DNA of 64,000 nucleotides from VRUE01 sp963727465. GTDB lineage: Bacteria; Actinomycetota; Thermoleophilia; Solirubrobacterales; 70-9. Within the stretch, counting starts at the first letter, position 1. The number at the start of each line of letters is the position of its first letter. Location of the stretch: NCBI GenBank assembly GCA_963727465.1, contig CAVSGL010000004.1, forward strand, positions 1 to 64,000. The letters run 5' to 3'. Under the pieces are notes generated by a model, which had not been told where the DNA came from, did not search any database, and saw only the letters and a list, made by a program, of their open reading frames with translations. Of this stretch, positions 7,254 to 17,129 are shown piece after piece. A program made the translations under genes and the position numbers.

Positions 7254-8212
7254 TACCCCTCCTCTGTGGGCCGACGGGCCGATTTCCCGCCATATGGGCG
7301 TATTTTCGTCCCGTCGGCGGGAAGTTCGGTGTTGTCTATTAGGCGGGCGCTGCCGACTTGGGCGGCGAGCGCGACCAGGACCGGGCGGCCGTCCAGCTCG
7401 GTCACCGGGGTCAAGTTCTCCGCGTCGCGGGCCTCGAGGTACTCGGGCTCGATCCCGGCCTCGGCCAGCACGGCGTGGCCGGCGCGCAGGCCGGCCGCAA
7501 GCGAGTCCTCGGCGGCGACGCGCTCGACCTCGCGCAGGGCGCGGCCCAGCGCCGTCGCCCGCTCGCGCTCCTCGGCGCTCAGGTAGGCGTTGCGCGAGCT
7601 CATCGCCAGCCCGTCGGGCTCGCGCACGATCGGCAGCGCCTCGATCCGCACCGGGATGTCGAGGTCGCGGACCATGCGGCGGATCGCCGCCACCTGCTGG
7701 GCGTCCTTGCGGCCGAAGTAGGCGACGTCGGGCTGGACCGTGTTGAGCAGCTTGGCGACGACGGTGGTGACGCCGCGAAAGTGCTCGGGGCCGCGGCGCG
7801 CCGGGTCGCCGCAGAGGACCTCGGTCAGGCCGCCGACCTCGACCGTGGTCGCGAACCCGTCGGGGTAGACCCCCTCGACCGGCGGCGCGTAGATCAGGTC
7901 GACGCCGGCCTCGGCGGCCAGCTCCGTGTCGCGCCGCTCGTCGCGCGGGTAGCGGTCGAGGTCCTCGCCCGGCCCGAACTGGGTCGGGTTGACGAAGAGG
8001 CTCATCACGACCACGTCGCACTCGGCGCGGGCGGCGCGCAGCAGCGAGAGATGGCCCTCGTGCAGGTAGCCCATCGTCGGCACGAGGCCGAGCGAGCGGC
8101 CCGCTGCCCGTTCGGCGGCAAGGATCGCTCGCAGCTCGTCCTTGGCGCGGACGAACTTCACGCCTGCTCTTGCATGCGGTGGCTCGGTCAGTGCGAGGTT
8201 CATGGGGTCCAT
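7253..8212 (-). CDS. panC: Pantothenate synthetase, with a palindromic insert at its C-terminus
   Basis: Condenses pantoate and beta-alanine with ATP. Seen: VPTMGYLHEGHLSLLRAAR, FVNPTQFGPGEDLDRYPRD, YFGRKDAQQ and AMSSRNAYLS. The normal protein should end near ARLIDN. Here about 20 further residues follow, encoded by the 49-bp palindrome at 7270-7318 (reading GTKIRPYGGKSARRP) plus a few codons. The ATG at 8212 is 44 nt upstream-adjacent to the acyltransferase stop. A TATACT box on the minus strand (8242-8247) could start transcription just before it. Confidence 0.95.
   Translation of the reverse strand: MDPMNLALTEPPHARAGVKFVRAKDELRAILAAERAAGRSLGLVPTMGYLHEGHLSLLRAARAECDVVVMSLFVNPTQFGPGEDLDRYPRDERRDTELAAEAGVDLIYAPPVEGVYPDGFATTVEVGGLTEVLCGDPARRGPEHFRGVTTVVAKLLNTVQPDVAYFGRKDAQQVAAIRRMVRDLDIPVRIEALPIVREPDGLAMSSRNAYLSAEERERATALGRALREVERVAAEDSLAAGLRAGHAVLAEAGIEPEYLEARDAENLTPVTELDGRPVLVALAAQVGSARLIDNTELPADGTKIRPYGGKSARRPTEEG
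7270..7318. repeat. 49-bp palindromic element, copy 1 (inside panC)
   Basis: Begins GCCGACGGG and ends CCCGTCGGC (9-bp perfect arms), with CATATGGGCG in the centre. Same length and nearly the same sequence as copies at 19132-19180 and 23347-23395. It encodes part of the PanC C-terminus. Confidence 0.9.
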
Positions 8213-8241
8213 GCCCTGTCGGGGTCACGGCCGGTCACTGA

Positions 8242-8247
8242 AGTATA
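8242..8247 (-). promoter_or_regulatory. Candidate -10 box (TATACT) upstream of panC
   Basis: Minus-strand TATACT lies about 30 nt before the panC start, in the short gap after the acyltransferase gene. It would let panCDB be expressed without the upstream gene. Confidence 0.4.
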
Positions 8248-8255
8248 GGCACGCC

Positions 8256-8846
8256 CTACCGGCGGAATTCGATGCGTTTGATCACACGGGCGGGGGCGCC
8301 CGCCGCGACCGAGCCGGACGGGACGTCCTGGGTGACGACGGAGTTGGCGCCGATCACGCAGCGCTCGCCGATCGTCACGCCGCTGGTCACGACCACGTTG
8401 ACGCCGAGCCAGCAGTTGGCGCCGATCGCGACCGGGCCCTTGCTGGTGAAGCCCTGCCAGGTGACCGGCGTCTCGGGGTCGTCGACGCGGTGCTCGGCGT
8501 CGCCGACGAAGCAGCCGTTGGCGAGCATCGTGTGGGCGCCGATCTCGATCCGCTCCTGCGCGGCGAGCATCGTGTTGCGGTTGAGGAAGCAGCCGGCGCC
8601 GATCTCGATCCGCGCCTGCGGGGCGAGCGTCAGCCAGCAGCCCGGCTCGAGCAGCGTCCCCGCGCCGATCGTCAGCCGGCCCTCGTCGAGCGCCTCGAGC
8701 AGCTCGCCCTCGACCGGCTGGCGGACGAAGAAGCCGCCGCGCGCCGCGTGCCGCGCGAGGCGCAGGCGCCGCAGCGGGCGCCGGTTGCGCTCATACCAGC
8801 GTCGCTTCTGCCACCAGAGTCGCCAGCCGCCGCTCATCGGACGCAT
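8256..8846 (-). CDS. Left-handed beta-helix (hexapeptide repeat) acyltransferase
   Basis: Probable O- or N-acyltransferase of the LbetaH superfamily (196 aa). A basic N-terminus (WWQKRRWYERNRRPLRRLR) is followed by hexapeptide turns such as IGAGTLLEPGCWL, IEIGAGCFLNRNTML, IEIGAHTMLANGCFVG, then VAIGANCWLGVNVVVTSGVTIGERCVIGANSVV and the terminal VPSGSVAAGAPARVI, the usual end of maltose/galactoside-type acetyltransferases. The acceptor is unknown; surface sugars are likely. ATG at 8846 (or 8837). It is divergent from the ROK kinase with only 12 nt between starts. Confidence 0.85.
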   Translation of the reverse strand: MRPMSGGWRLWWQKRRWYERNRRPLRRLRLARHAARGGFFVRQPVEGELLEALDEGRLTIGAGTLLEPGCWLTLAPQARIEIGAGCFLNRNTMLAAQERIEIGAHTMLANGCFVGDAEHRVDDPETPVTWQGFTSKGPVAIGANCWLGVNVVVTSGVTIGERCVIGANSVVTQDVPSGSVAAGAPARVIKRIEFRR

Positions 8847-8851
8847 AGACT
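8846..8851 (+). promoter_or_regulatory. TANNNT -10 box for leaderless ROK kinase transcript
   Basis: TAGACT followed by a 7-nt gap and the GTG at 8859. It overlaps the first codon of the divergent acyltransferase gene. Confidence 0.5.
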
Positions 8852-8858
8852 GACGGGC

Positions 8859-9818
8859 GTGAGCGATCTGCGCGGCGGCATCGACCTCGGCGGAACCAAG
8901 ATCCAGACGGTTGTCGTCGAGGCCGACGGCACCCTGCGCGGCGAAGCGCGCGAGGAGACGCCGACCGAGGGCGGGCCCGCCGACGTCGCCAAGGCGATGG
9001 AGGACGCGCTGCGCGAGGCTGCCGCGGCGGCGGCCGTCAAGCCGGAGGATCTGCGCGGGATCGGCGTCGGCTCGCCCGGCGACGCCGACGGCAGGACCGG
9101 CGTCGTCTCCGGCGCCCGCAACCTGCCGGGCTGGAACGGCAGCTTCGCGCTCGGCGAGACGCTCTCACAGGCGCTCGGCACGGAGGTGCGGATCGGCAAC
9201 GACGTCCAGGTCGCGGTCGAAGGCGAGTACGCGCTCGGCGCCGGCAAAGGCCTGGGCTCGCTGCTCGGCGTCTGGTGGGGCACCGGCGTCGGCGGCGGCA
9301 TCGTCATCGACGGCAAGCCCTGGCTCGGCCGCGGCGCCGCGGCCGAGATCGGCCACATGGTCGTCAAGCGCAACGGCGCCCGCTGCCCCTGCGGACGGCG
9401 CGGCTGCATGGAGGCCTACGCGGGGCGCGCGGCGATGGAGTCGAAGGCGCGGCGCGACCTCGCCAAGGGCGTCGAGACCGACCTCTTCCACGTGATGAAG
9501 AAGCGCGGCAAAGACCGGCTGACCAGCTCGGTCTGGGAGCACGCCCTGCGCGAGGGCGACGCGCTCACCGAGAGCCTGCTGCGCCGCGCGATCCGCTACC
9601 TCGGCACCGGCATCGCCTCGGCTCAGAACCTGCTCGACGTCGAGGCGATCGTGATCGGCGGCGGGCTCGGCGTGCGCTTCGGCGACCGTTTCATGGAGGA
9701 CCTCGAGGGCGAGATGCACAAGCACCTCTTCGTCAGCGGGAACCCGCCGCAGATGAAGATCGCCGAGCTCGGCGACCTCGGCGGCGCGATCGGCGCCTCG
9801 CTGCTCGTCGGACCCTGA
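8859..9818 (+). CDS. ROK-family sugar kinase (glucokinase-like)
   Basis: Phosphorylates a hexose, most likely glucose. Seen: phosphate-binding IDLGGTKIQTVVV at the N-terminus, GVGSPGDAD, the catalytic region GNDVQVAVEGEYALGAGKG, GTGVGGGI, the ROK zinc motif CPCGRRGCMEAYAG and the adenosine motif IVIGGGLG. 319 aa. The GTG start at 8859 is placed just before GGIDLGGTK. It converges on a sugar ABC transporter, so it may act on imported sugar, but the 3-prime ends share a tandem duplication, not an operon. The stop lies inside the first copy of that duplication. Confidence 0.92.
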   Translation: MSDLRGGIDLGGTKIQTVVVEADGTLRGEAREETPTEGGPADVAKAMEDALREAAAAAAVKPEDLRGIGVGSPGDADGRTGVVSGARNLPGWNGSFALGETLSQALGTEVRIGNDVQVAVEGEYALGAGKGLGSLLGVWWGTGVGGGIVIDGKPWLGRGAAAEIGHMVVKRNGARCPCGRRGCMEAYAGRAAMESKARRDLAKGVETDLFHVMKKRGKDRLTSSVWEHALREGDALTESLLRRAIRYLGTGIASAQNLLDVEAIVIGGGLGVRFGDRFMEDLEGEMHKHLFVSGNPPQMKIAELGDLGGAIGASLLVGP

Positions 9819-9825
9819 CCCCGCC

Positions 9826-9870
9826 CGCGGTCGAGCTTTTCGCCGCTATGCGGTCATAACCTCGACCGCG
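9826..9870. repeat. 45-bp palindromic element, copy A
   Basis: Begins CGCGGTCGAG and ends CTCGACCGCG, with CGCTATGCGG in the centre. Lies between the stops of two converging genes and may act as a two-way terminator. Confidence 0.9.
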
Positions 9871-9902
9871 CTGGCGTTCAGTCGTCGGACCCTGACCCCG
9901 CC

Positions 9903-9947
9903 CGCGGTCGAGCTTTTCGCCGCTATGCGGTCATAACCTCGACCGCG
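9903..9947. repeat. 45-bp palindromic element, copy B
   Basis: Identical to copy A, produced by the 77-bp tandem duplication. Confidence 0.9.
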
Positions 9948-9954
9948 CTGGCGT

Positions 9955-11175
9955 TCAGACGCGGCCCTCGGCCTGGCGGCGCATCCTCGCCAAGGCGTCG
10001 ACGACTACCGCGGCGAGCAGGACGCCGCCGGTGACCATGAATTTGACCGAGGATTCGAGCGCCAGCAGGTCCATCCCGTTGGAGATCGAGCCGATCACGA
10101 TCGCACCGAGCAGCGCCGACCAGACCGAGCCGCGGCCACCGAAGAGGCTGGTGCCGGCGATCACCGGGCCGGCGATCGCGAGCAGCAGCAGGTCGCTGCC
10201 GCCCGAGCTCTGGTTGACCGCAAGCAGGCGCGAGGCGGCCATGACACCGCCGACCGCGGCCATCGAGCTGCAGAGGGTGAAGGCGACGATGCGGATGCCG
10301 TCGACCCGGATGCCGGCGCGACGGGCCGCCTCGGCGTTGCCGCCGACGGCGAACAGGTGGCGACCGAACGTCGTCCGGGTGGTCAGCAGCTGGAAGCCGA
10401 TCACGAAGGCGAGCAGGATCAACGCCGCCAGCGGCAGGCCGCGGTCGGAGTTGAAGATCAGCAGCGCCACGATCGCCACCGCGGAGAAGACGATCACGCG
10501 CAGAAGCAGCAGGCCGAAGGGCTCTGAGGTCACGCCCCTGCTCACTCGCCGCCGGTAGCCGCCGAGGGTGACGAGGGCGAAGACGCCGATCGCCGCCGCG
10601 GTGATGGTCCAGCCGACGCCGGGCGAGTAGAAGGTGTTGGCGAGGTCGGTGACGCTCGAGTTGGTCAGGTTGACCGTGCCGGTCTTGCCGAGCACCTGCA
10701 ACAGCGCTCCCTGCCAGGCGAGCAGGCCCGCCAGGGTGACGACGAAGGAGGGGATGCGGAAGCGCGTATAGAGCGAGCCCTGGAGCAGGCCGATCGCGGC
10801 GCCGACCGCGACGCCCGCGACGATCGCCAGCACCGGGTTCCAGCCGTGCTGGACGTTGAGCACGGCCATTACCCCGGCGGCGAGGCCGCTGACCGCGCCG
10901 ATCGAGAGGTCGATCTCCCCGAGCAGCAGGGCGAGCACGACGCCGACAGAGATCAACGCCACCGGGGTGATCTGGAGGAAGAGGTTGGTCAGGTTGGTGG
11001 CGGAGAGGAAGCGATCGTTCTGTAGCTGGAAGATGATCCAGATCAGGGCGATCGCGAAGATCACCCGCAGCGAGACGAGGTCGCCCTGGAGGAAGCGGCG
11101 CGTGATCTCGCGCCGGCTGACCCGCTCGCTGGGCGACTCGGCCGGCGCGGCGGAGTCCGGGATCGCGATCCTCAT
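9955..11175 (-). CDS. Sugar ABC transporter permease (XylH/RbsC type)
   Basis: Membrane channel of a carbohydrate ABC importer (406 aa, about 10-12 membrane segments). Features of the BPD_transp_2 family: NLFLQITPVALISVGVVLALLLGEIDLSIGAV, VTLAGLLAWQGALL, AVGGNAEAARRAGI and the late loop AGTSLFGGRGSVWSALLGA. The long central segment with two extra helices matches xylose-type permeases more than ribose ones. The ATG overlaps the ATPase stop by 4 nt. Its stop lies in the second copy of the 77-bp repeat. Confidence 0.93.
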   Translation of the reverse strand: MRIAIPDSAAPAESPSERVSRREITRRFLQGDLVSLRVIFAIALIWIIFQLQNDRFLSATNLTNLFLQITPVALISVGVVLALLLGEIDLSIGAVSGLAAGVMAVLNVQHGWNPVLAIVAGVAVGAAIGLLQGSLYTRFRIPSFVVTLAGLLAWQGALLQVLGKTGTVNLTNSSVTDLANTFYSPGVGWTITAAAIGVFALVTLGGYRRRVSRGVTSEPFGLLLLRVIVFSAVAIVALLIFNSDRGLPLAALILLAFVIGFQLLTTRTTFGRHLFAVGGNAEAARRAGIRVDGIRIVAFTLCSSMAAVGGVMAASRLLAVNQSSGGSDLLLLAIAGPVIAGTSLFGGRGSVWSALLGAIVIGSISNGMDLLALESSVKFMVTGGVLLAAVVVDALARMRRQAEGRV

Positions 11176-11972
11176 CGCTCGTCCTCCTCGGAGTTGCCGG
11201 AATTGCCGTTGCCGTTGCCGAACTCGGCGCCGGTGATCGCGCCGACGATCTGCTCCTCGGTCGTGTCGTCGACGCCGAAGTCACCGGCCTTGCGGCCGAG
11301 CCGCAGGACGAAGATCCGGTCGCAGACCTCGAACACGTTGGAGAGGTTGTGGCTGACGACGATCACGCCGAGGTCGCGCTCGCGCAGCCGCTTGATCAGC
11401 CCGAGGACCTGTTTGGTCTGCGGCACGCCGAGCGCCGCGGTCGGCTCGTCGAGCATGACCAGCTTCGGCTCGCCGAGCAGCGAGCGCGCCACGGCGACCT
11501 GCTGGCGCTGCCCGCCCGAGAGGGTGCCGACCTCCGAGCGCACGCTGGGAATCGTCACCGAGAGCTGCTCGAGCAGCTCGTGCGCGCGTCGCTCCATCGC
11601 CGTCTCGTCGAGCACCCGCGCGAGATGCCCTGGGCCGCCGGCAATCTCCTCCCGGCCGAGGAAGAGGTTGGCGACCACGTCGAGGTTGTCGCAGAGGGCG
11701 AGGTCCTGGTAGACGGTGGCGATTCCCAGCTCGGTCGCCGAGTTCGGCCCTTTGATCCTCACCGGCTCGCCTTCGAAGCGGAACTCGCCCGCGTCGATCG
11801 AGTAGATCCCGGCGATCGACTTGACCAGCGTCGACTTGCCGGCGCCGTTGTCGCCGACCAGGCCGACGACCTCGCCGGCGCTGACGGTGAAGTCGACTTC
11901 GTCGAGCGCCTGCACCGGGCCGAACCGCTTGCTGACCCCCTTCATCGAGAGAACCGCGCCGTTATCGCTCAT
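11172..11972 (-). CDS. Sugar ABC transporter ATP-binding protein (single-domain)
   Basis: Energises sugar import. Seen: Walker A GLVGDNGAGKSTLVKSIAG, Q-loop ATVYQDLALCDNLDVVANLFLG, signature TLSGGQRQQVAVARSL, Walker B LVMLDEPTAALG and the switch His in VVSHN. The QDLALCDNLDVV region is typical of the CUT2-like xylose/ribose group. It is 266 aa with one ATPase domain, while XylG/RbsA normally carry two; it must work as a dimer. The C-terminus is a short Asn/Gly/Glu-rich tail. It overlaps the permease by 4 nt. Confidence 0.93.
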   Translation of the reverse strand: MSDNGAVLSMKGVSKRFGPVQALDEVDFTVSAGEVVGLVGDNGAGKSTLVKSIAGIYSIDAGEFRFEGEPVRIKGPNSATELGIATVYQDLALCDNLDVVANLFLGREEIAGGPGHLARVLDETAMERRAHELLEQLSVTIPSVRSEVGTLSGGQRQQVAVARSLLGEPKLVMLDEPTAALGVPQTKQVLGLIKRLRERDLGVIVVSHNLSNVFEVCDRIFVLRLGRKAGDFGVDDTTEEQIVGAITGAEFGNGNGNSGNSEEDER

Positions 11973-11991
11973 CTGGCTCCCGTCGCTGGTC

Positions 11992-12020
11992 CCGGGCGGG
12001 CCGCGTCGCGGCCCGCCCGG
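11992..12020 (-). promoter_or_regulatory. Intercistronic hairpin between binding protein and ATPase genes
   Basis: Perfect 14-bp GC-only arms (11992-12005 and 12007-12020) around one base. There is no T-run on the minus strand. Such hairpins commonly reduce read-through or stabilise the upstream message, so the binding protein is made in excess. Confidence 0.7.
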
Positions 12021-12032
12021 TTCCGGTTCGTC

Positions 12033-13127
12033 CTATTCGATGCCCGCTTCTTCGCAGGCCTTCTTGTAGGCCGGGGTGCAGATTTCGCTCGCGGACCAGA
12101 ATTCGTCCGCGACGATCGTTTCGTCGATGTTGTCTTTGGTCACGGCCGTCGGTTCGAGCAGGACCGAGGGCACGTCTTCGACTTCGTTGTTGACCTTGCC
12201 GTTGACCAGGCCGGAGGGCACTTCTTCGCCTTCGACCAGGGCGACGGCCATTTCGGCGGCCGCGTTGGCCTCCGGTTCGATCGCCTTGTAGACGGTCATG
12301 AACTGGGTGCCGGCGAGGATGCGCTGGATCGCTTCCAGTTCGGCATCCTGGCCCGTGGTGGGCTTCGAGGAGGGTTCGATCCCGGCCGACTTCATCGCCG
12401 CGATCGCGCCGCCGGCGGTGCCGTCGTTGGCCGCGTAGGTGGCTTCGAACCCGTTCTTGCCGAGCGCCGTGATCGCCTGTTCCATCTCGTTCTGGGCCTT
12501 GTCGGGGCTCCAGTCCGGGGTGTCGTATTCCTTTGCGATCTTCACGCCTTCCTTGTCGAAGACGCTTTGGGCGCCCTTCTTGAACAGGGTCGCGTTGTTG
12601 TCGGTGGGCGAGCCGTTGATCATCACGATCGGGCCGCTCGGGCTGCCTTCTTCCTTCAGCTTTTCCGACAGCGTTTCGCCCTGTAGTTCCCCGACCTTTT
12701 CGTTGTCGAAGGAGATGTAGTAGTCGACCGGCGCGCCGAGGACCAGGCGGTCGTAGCTGATCACCGGGACTTCTTCCTGCGTCGCTTTCTGCACCATCGC
12801 GCTCGCCGACGTCGCGTCGACCGCGTCGAGCACCATCACTTCGGCGCCCTGGGTCAGCGCCGCTTCAGCCTGCGACTGCTGCTGGCTGGCGTTCTGGTTG
12901 GCGTTGCTGTAGATGATTTCGCAGTCTTCGCAGAGTTCTTCGACCTTGGCTTCGAATTCGGGCCGGTCGTGGGCTTCGTAGCGGCTCGTCTTTGACTCCG
13001 GCAGGAGCAGCGCGATCTTGCCGCCGCTGCTGCTGCTGCCGCCGCAGCCCGCGGCAACCAGCGAGAGCGCCACAAGGCCTCCCGCGGCCAGCACCAGGAC
13101 TCCCGTCTTGGCTCGTAAGGATTTCAC
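12033..13127 (-). CDS. Sugar ABC transporter substrate-binding lipoprotein (XylF-like)
   Basis: Captures sugar outside the membrane for the transporter downstream (364 aa). N-terminal lipoprotein signal with lipobox VAAGC, then a Gly/Ser linker and a periplasmic-binding fold: KIALLLPESKTSRYEAHDRPEFEAK, AEVMVLDAVDATSA, VPVISYDRLV, YISFDNEKVGELQG, VMINGSPTDNNA, TYAANDGTAGGAIAAMKSAG and PTTGQDAELEAIQRILAGTQFMTVYK, which match xylose/glucose binding proteins. GTG start at 13127 with AGGAGG about 6 nt away. Codon use is odd: all 12 of the last 12 Glu codons are GAA although neighbours use GAG. Confidence 0.92.
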   Translation of the reverse strand: MKSLRAKTGVLVLAAGGLVALSLVAAGCGGSSSSGGKIALLLPESKTSRYEAHDRPEFEAKVEELCEDCEIIYSNANQNASQQQSQAEAALTQGAEVMVLDAVDATSASAMVQKATQEEVPVISYDRLVLGAPVDYYISFDNEKVGELQGETLSEKLKEEGSPSGPIVMINGSPTDNNATLFKKGAQSVFDKEGVKIAKEYDTPDWSPDKAQNEMEQAITALGKNGFEATYAANDGTAGGAIAAMKSAGIEPSSKPTTGQDAELEAIQRILAGTQFMTVYKAIEPEANAAAEMAVALVEGEEVPSGLVNGKVNNEVEDVPSVLLEPTAVTKDNIDETIVADEFWSASEICTPAYKKACEEAGIE

Positions 13128-13183
13128 CGATGACCTCCTCCAGTTGCACTCTCGTCATCCGGCGACCTCCCAGCCGCCCACTG

Positions 13184-13208
13184 AAGATATGCCCGATACG
13201 GCGGGTTT

Positions 13209-13212
<4 letters not shown>
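13184..13212 (-). promoter_or_regulatory. Promoter of the sugar transporter operon
   Basis: On the minus strand: TTGAAA (13212-13207), a 17-nt spacer, TATCTT (13189-13184). The -35 box overlaps the uvrA stop codon. Transcription should start near 13177, giving a leader of about 50 nt with the AGGAGG site. Confidence 0.7.
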
Positions 13213-16082
<2,870 letters not shown>

Positions 16083-16090
16083 TGAAGCCC

Positions 16091-16096
16091 ATTCTA
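16091..16096 (-). promoter_or_regulatory. TANNNT -10 box for leaderless uvrA transcript
   Basis: Minus-strand TAGAAT ends 8 nt before the GTG at 16082. uvrA therefore probably has its own promoter and does not depend on the division cluster upstream. Confidence 0.55.
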
Positions 16097-16108
16097 GGCA
16101 GGCGAACA

Positions 16109-16152
16109 GACGTTCCCCTCGGGCGAACCCCGCTCTATGCGCCGGAAACGTC
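16109..16152. repeat. 44-bp inverted repeat after mraY
   Basis: Arms GACGTTCCC (16109-16117) and GGAAACGTC (16144-16152) around a 26-nt centre containing GCTCTATGCG. It ends 2 nt before the mraY stop. It may be a terminator or a diverged member of the 45-bp palindromes. Confidence 0.5.
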
Positions 16153-16154
16153 GC

Positions 16155-17129
16155 TCAGCGGCCGATCGACTGCTGGTAGAGCGTGAAGCCGATGCCCGAG
16201 CAGACGGCGGCGATGATCCAGAAGCGCAGCATGATCTTCGTCTCCGACCAGGCCATCATCTCGAAGTGGTGGTGCAGCGGCGCCATCAGCAGGACGCGGC
16301 GGCGGAAGGCTTTGAAGGAGAAGACCTGGATCGCGACCGAGAGCGCCTCGATCACGAAGATGCCGCCGATGATGATCAGCAGAACCTCGGTCTGGGTCAT
16401 CACGGCGAGCGCCCCGATCGCGCCGCCGAGGCCGAGCGAGCCGGTGTCGCCCATGAAGATCGAGGCCGGGAAGGCGTTGAACCAGAGGAAGCCGACGCAG
16501 GCGCCGACCAGGCAGGCCGAGAGCAGCGCCAGGTCCTGCTGCTGGTTGGCGACGAAGGCGATCGCCGTGTAGGCGAGCAGCACGATCGCGCAGGAGCCGG
16601 CGGCGAGGCCGTCGAGGCCGTCGGTCAGGTTGACGCCGTTCGACGTGCCGGCGATGACGAGGAAGACGAGGACGAAGTAGAGCACCGGACCGAGGTCGAG
16701 GCTGGCGTCGCCGATGCGGAACTCGAGCACCGGTTCCAGTCCGACCGAGTGGCGCGCGACCCACCAGAGGGCGAGCGCCAGCAGCAGCTGGACGACCAGC
16801 TTCCAGCGGGCGGAGAGGCCGAGCGAGCGGCGTTTGACGATCTTGGTGAAGTCGTCGGCGAAGCCGAGGGCGGCGCAGCCGAGGGCGACGCCGAAGACCG
16901 CGAGGCTCTGCGGATCGCGGTTGGAGAGGACCAGGTAGGGGACGATGATCGCGGCGAAGACGATCAGGCCGCCCATCGTCGGCGTGCCGGCCTTCGCGTG
17001 GTGCTCCTGCGGCCCGTCCTCGCGAATGTGCTGGCCGAACTCCTTCACCCGCAGGTACTCGATGAATTTGGGGCCGAGGAAGATGCAGATCAGCATCGCC
17101 GCCATGCCGGCGATCAGAACCTCACCCAT
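16155..17129 (-). CDS. mraY: Phospho-N-acetylmuramoyl-pentapeptide-transferase
   Basis: Integral membrane enzyme that makes lipid I from UDP-MurNAc-pentapeptide and undecaprenyl phosphate (324 aa, about 10 membrane segments). Seen: REDGPQEHHAKAGTPTMGGL, FADDFTKIVK, NGVNLTDGLDGLAAGS, MGDTGSLGLGG and PLHHHFE, the invariant MraY motifs. Its ATG overlaps the murF stop by one base. In most bacteria murD and ftsW follow; here the cluster ends and uvrA comes next. Confidence 0.97.
   Translation of the reverse strand: MGEVLIAGMAAMLICIFLGPKFIEYLRVKEFGQHIREDGPQEHHAKAGTPTMGGLIVFAAIIVPYLVLSNRDPQSLAVFGVALGCAALGFADDFTKIVKRRSLGLSARWKLVVQLLLALALWWVARHSVGLEPVLEFRIGDASLDLGPVLYFVLVFLVIAGTSNGVNLTDGLDGLAAGSCAIVLLAYTAIAFVANQQQDLALLSACLVGACVGFLWFNAFPASIFMGDTGSLGLGGAIGALAVMTQTEVLLIIIGGIFVIEALSVAIQVFSFKAFRRRVLLMAPLHHHFEMMAWSETKIMLRFWIIAAVCSGIGFTLYQQSIGR

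Larger units (their letters stand above)
9805..9958. repeat. Exact 77-bp tandem duplication between converging genes
   Basis: 9805-9881 and 9882-9958 are identical. Each unit holds the last codons of the ROK kinase, a 45-bp palindrome and the last codon and stop of the permease gene. Only the outer copies serve the genes, so a recent unequal duplication is likely. Confidence 0.95.

Noticed and set aside
13150..13205. Possible extra copy of the 49-bp palindrome before the sugar-binding protein gene
   Set aside because: Only loose resemblance; the stretch is explained by a -35/-10 promoter with 17-nt spacing.
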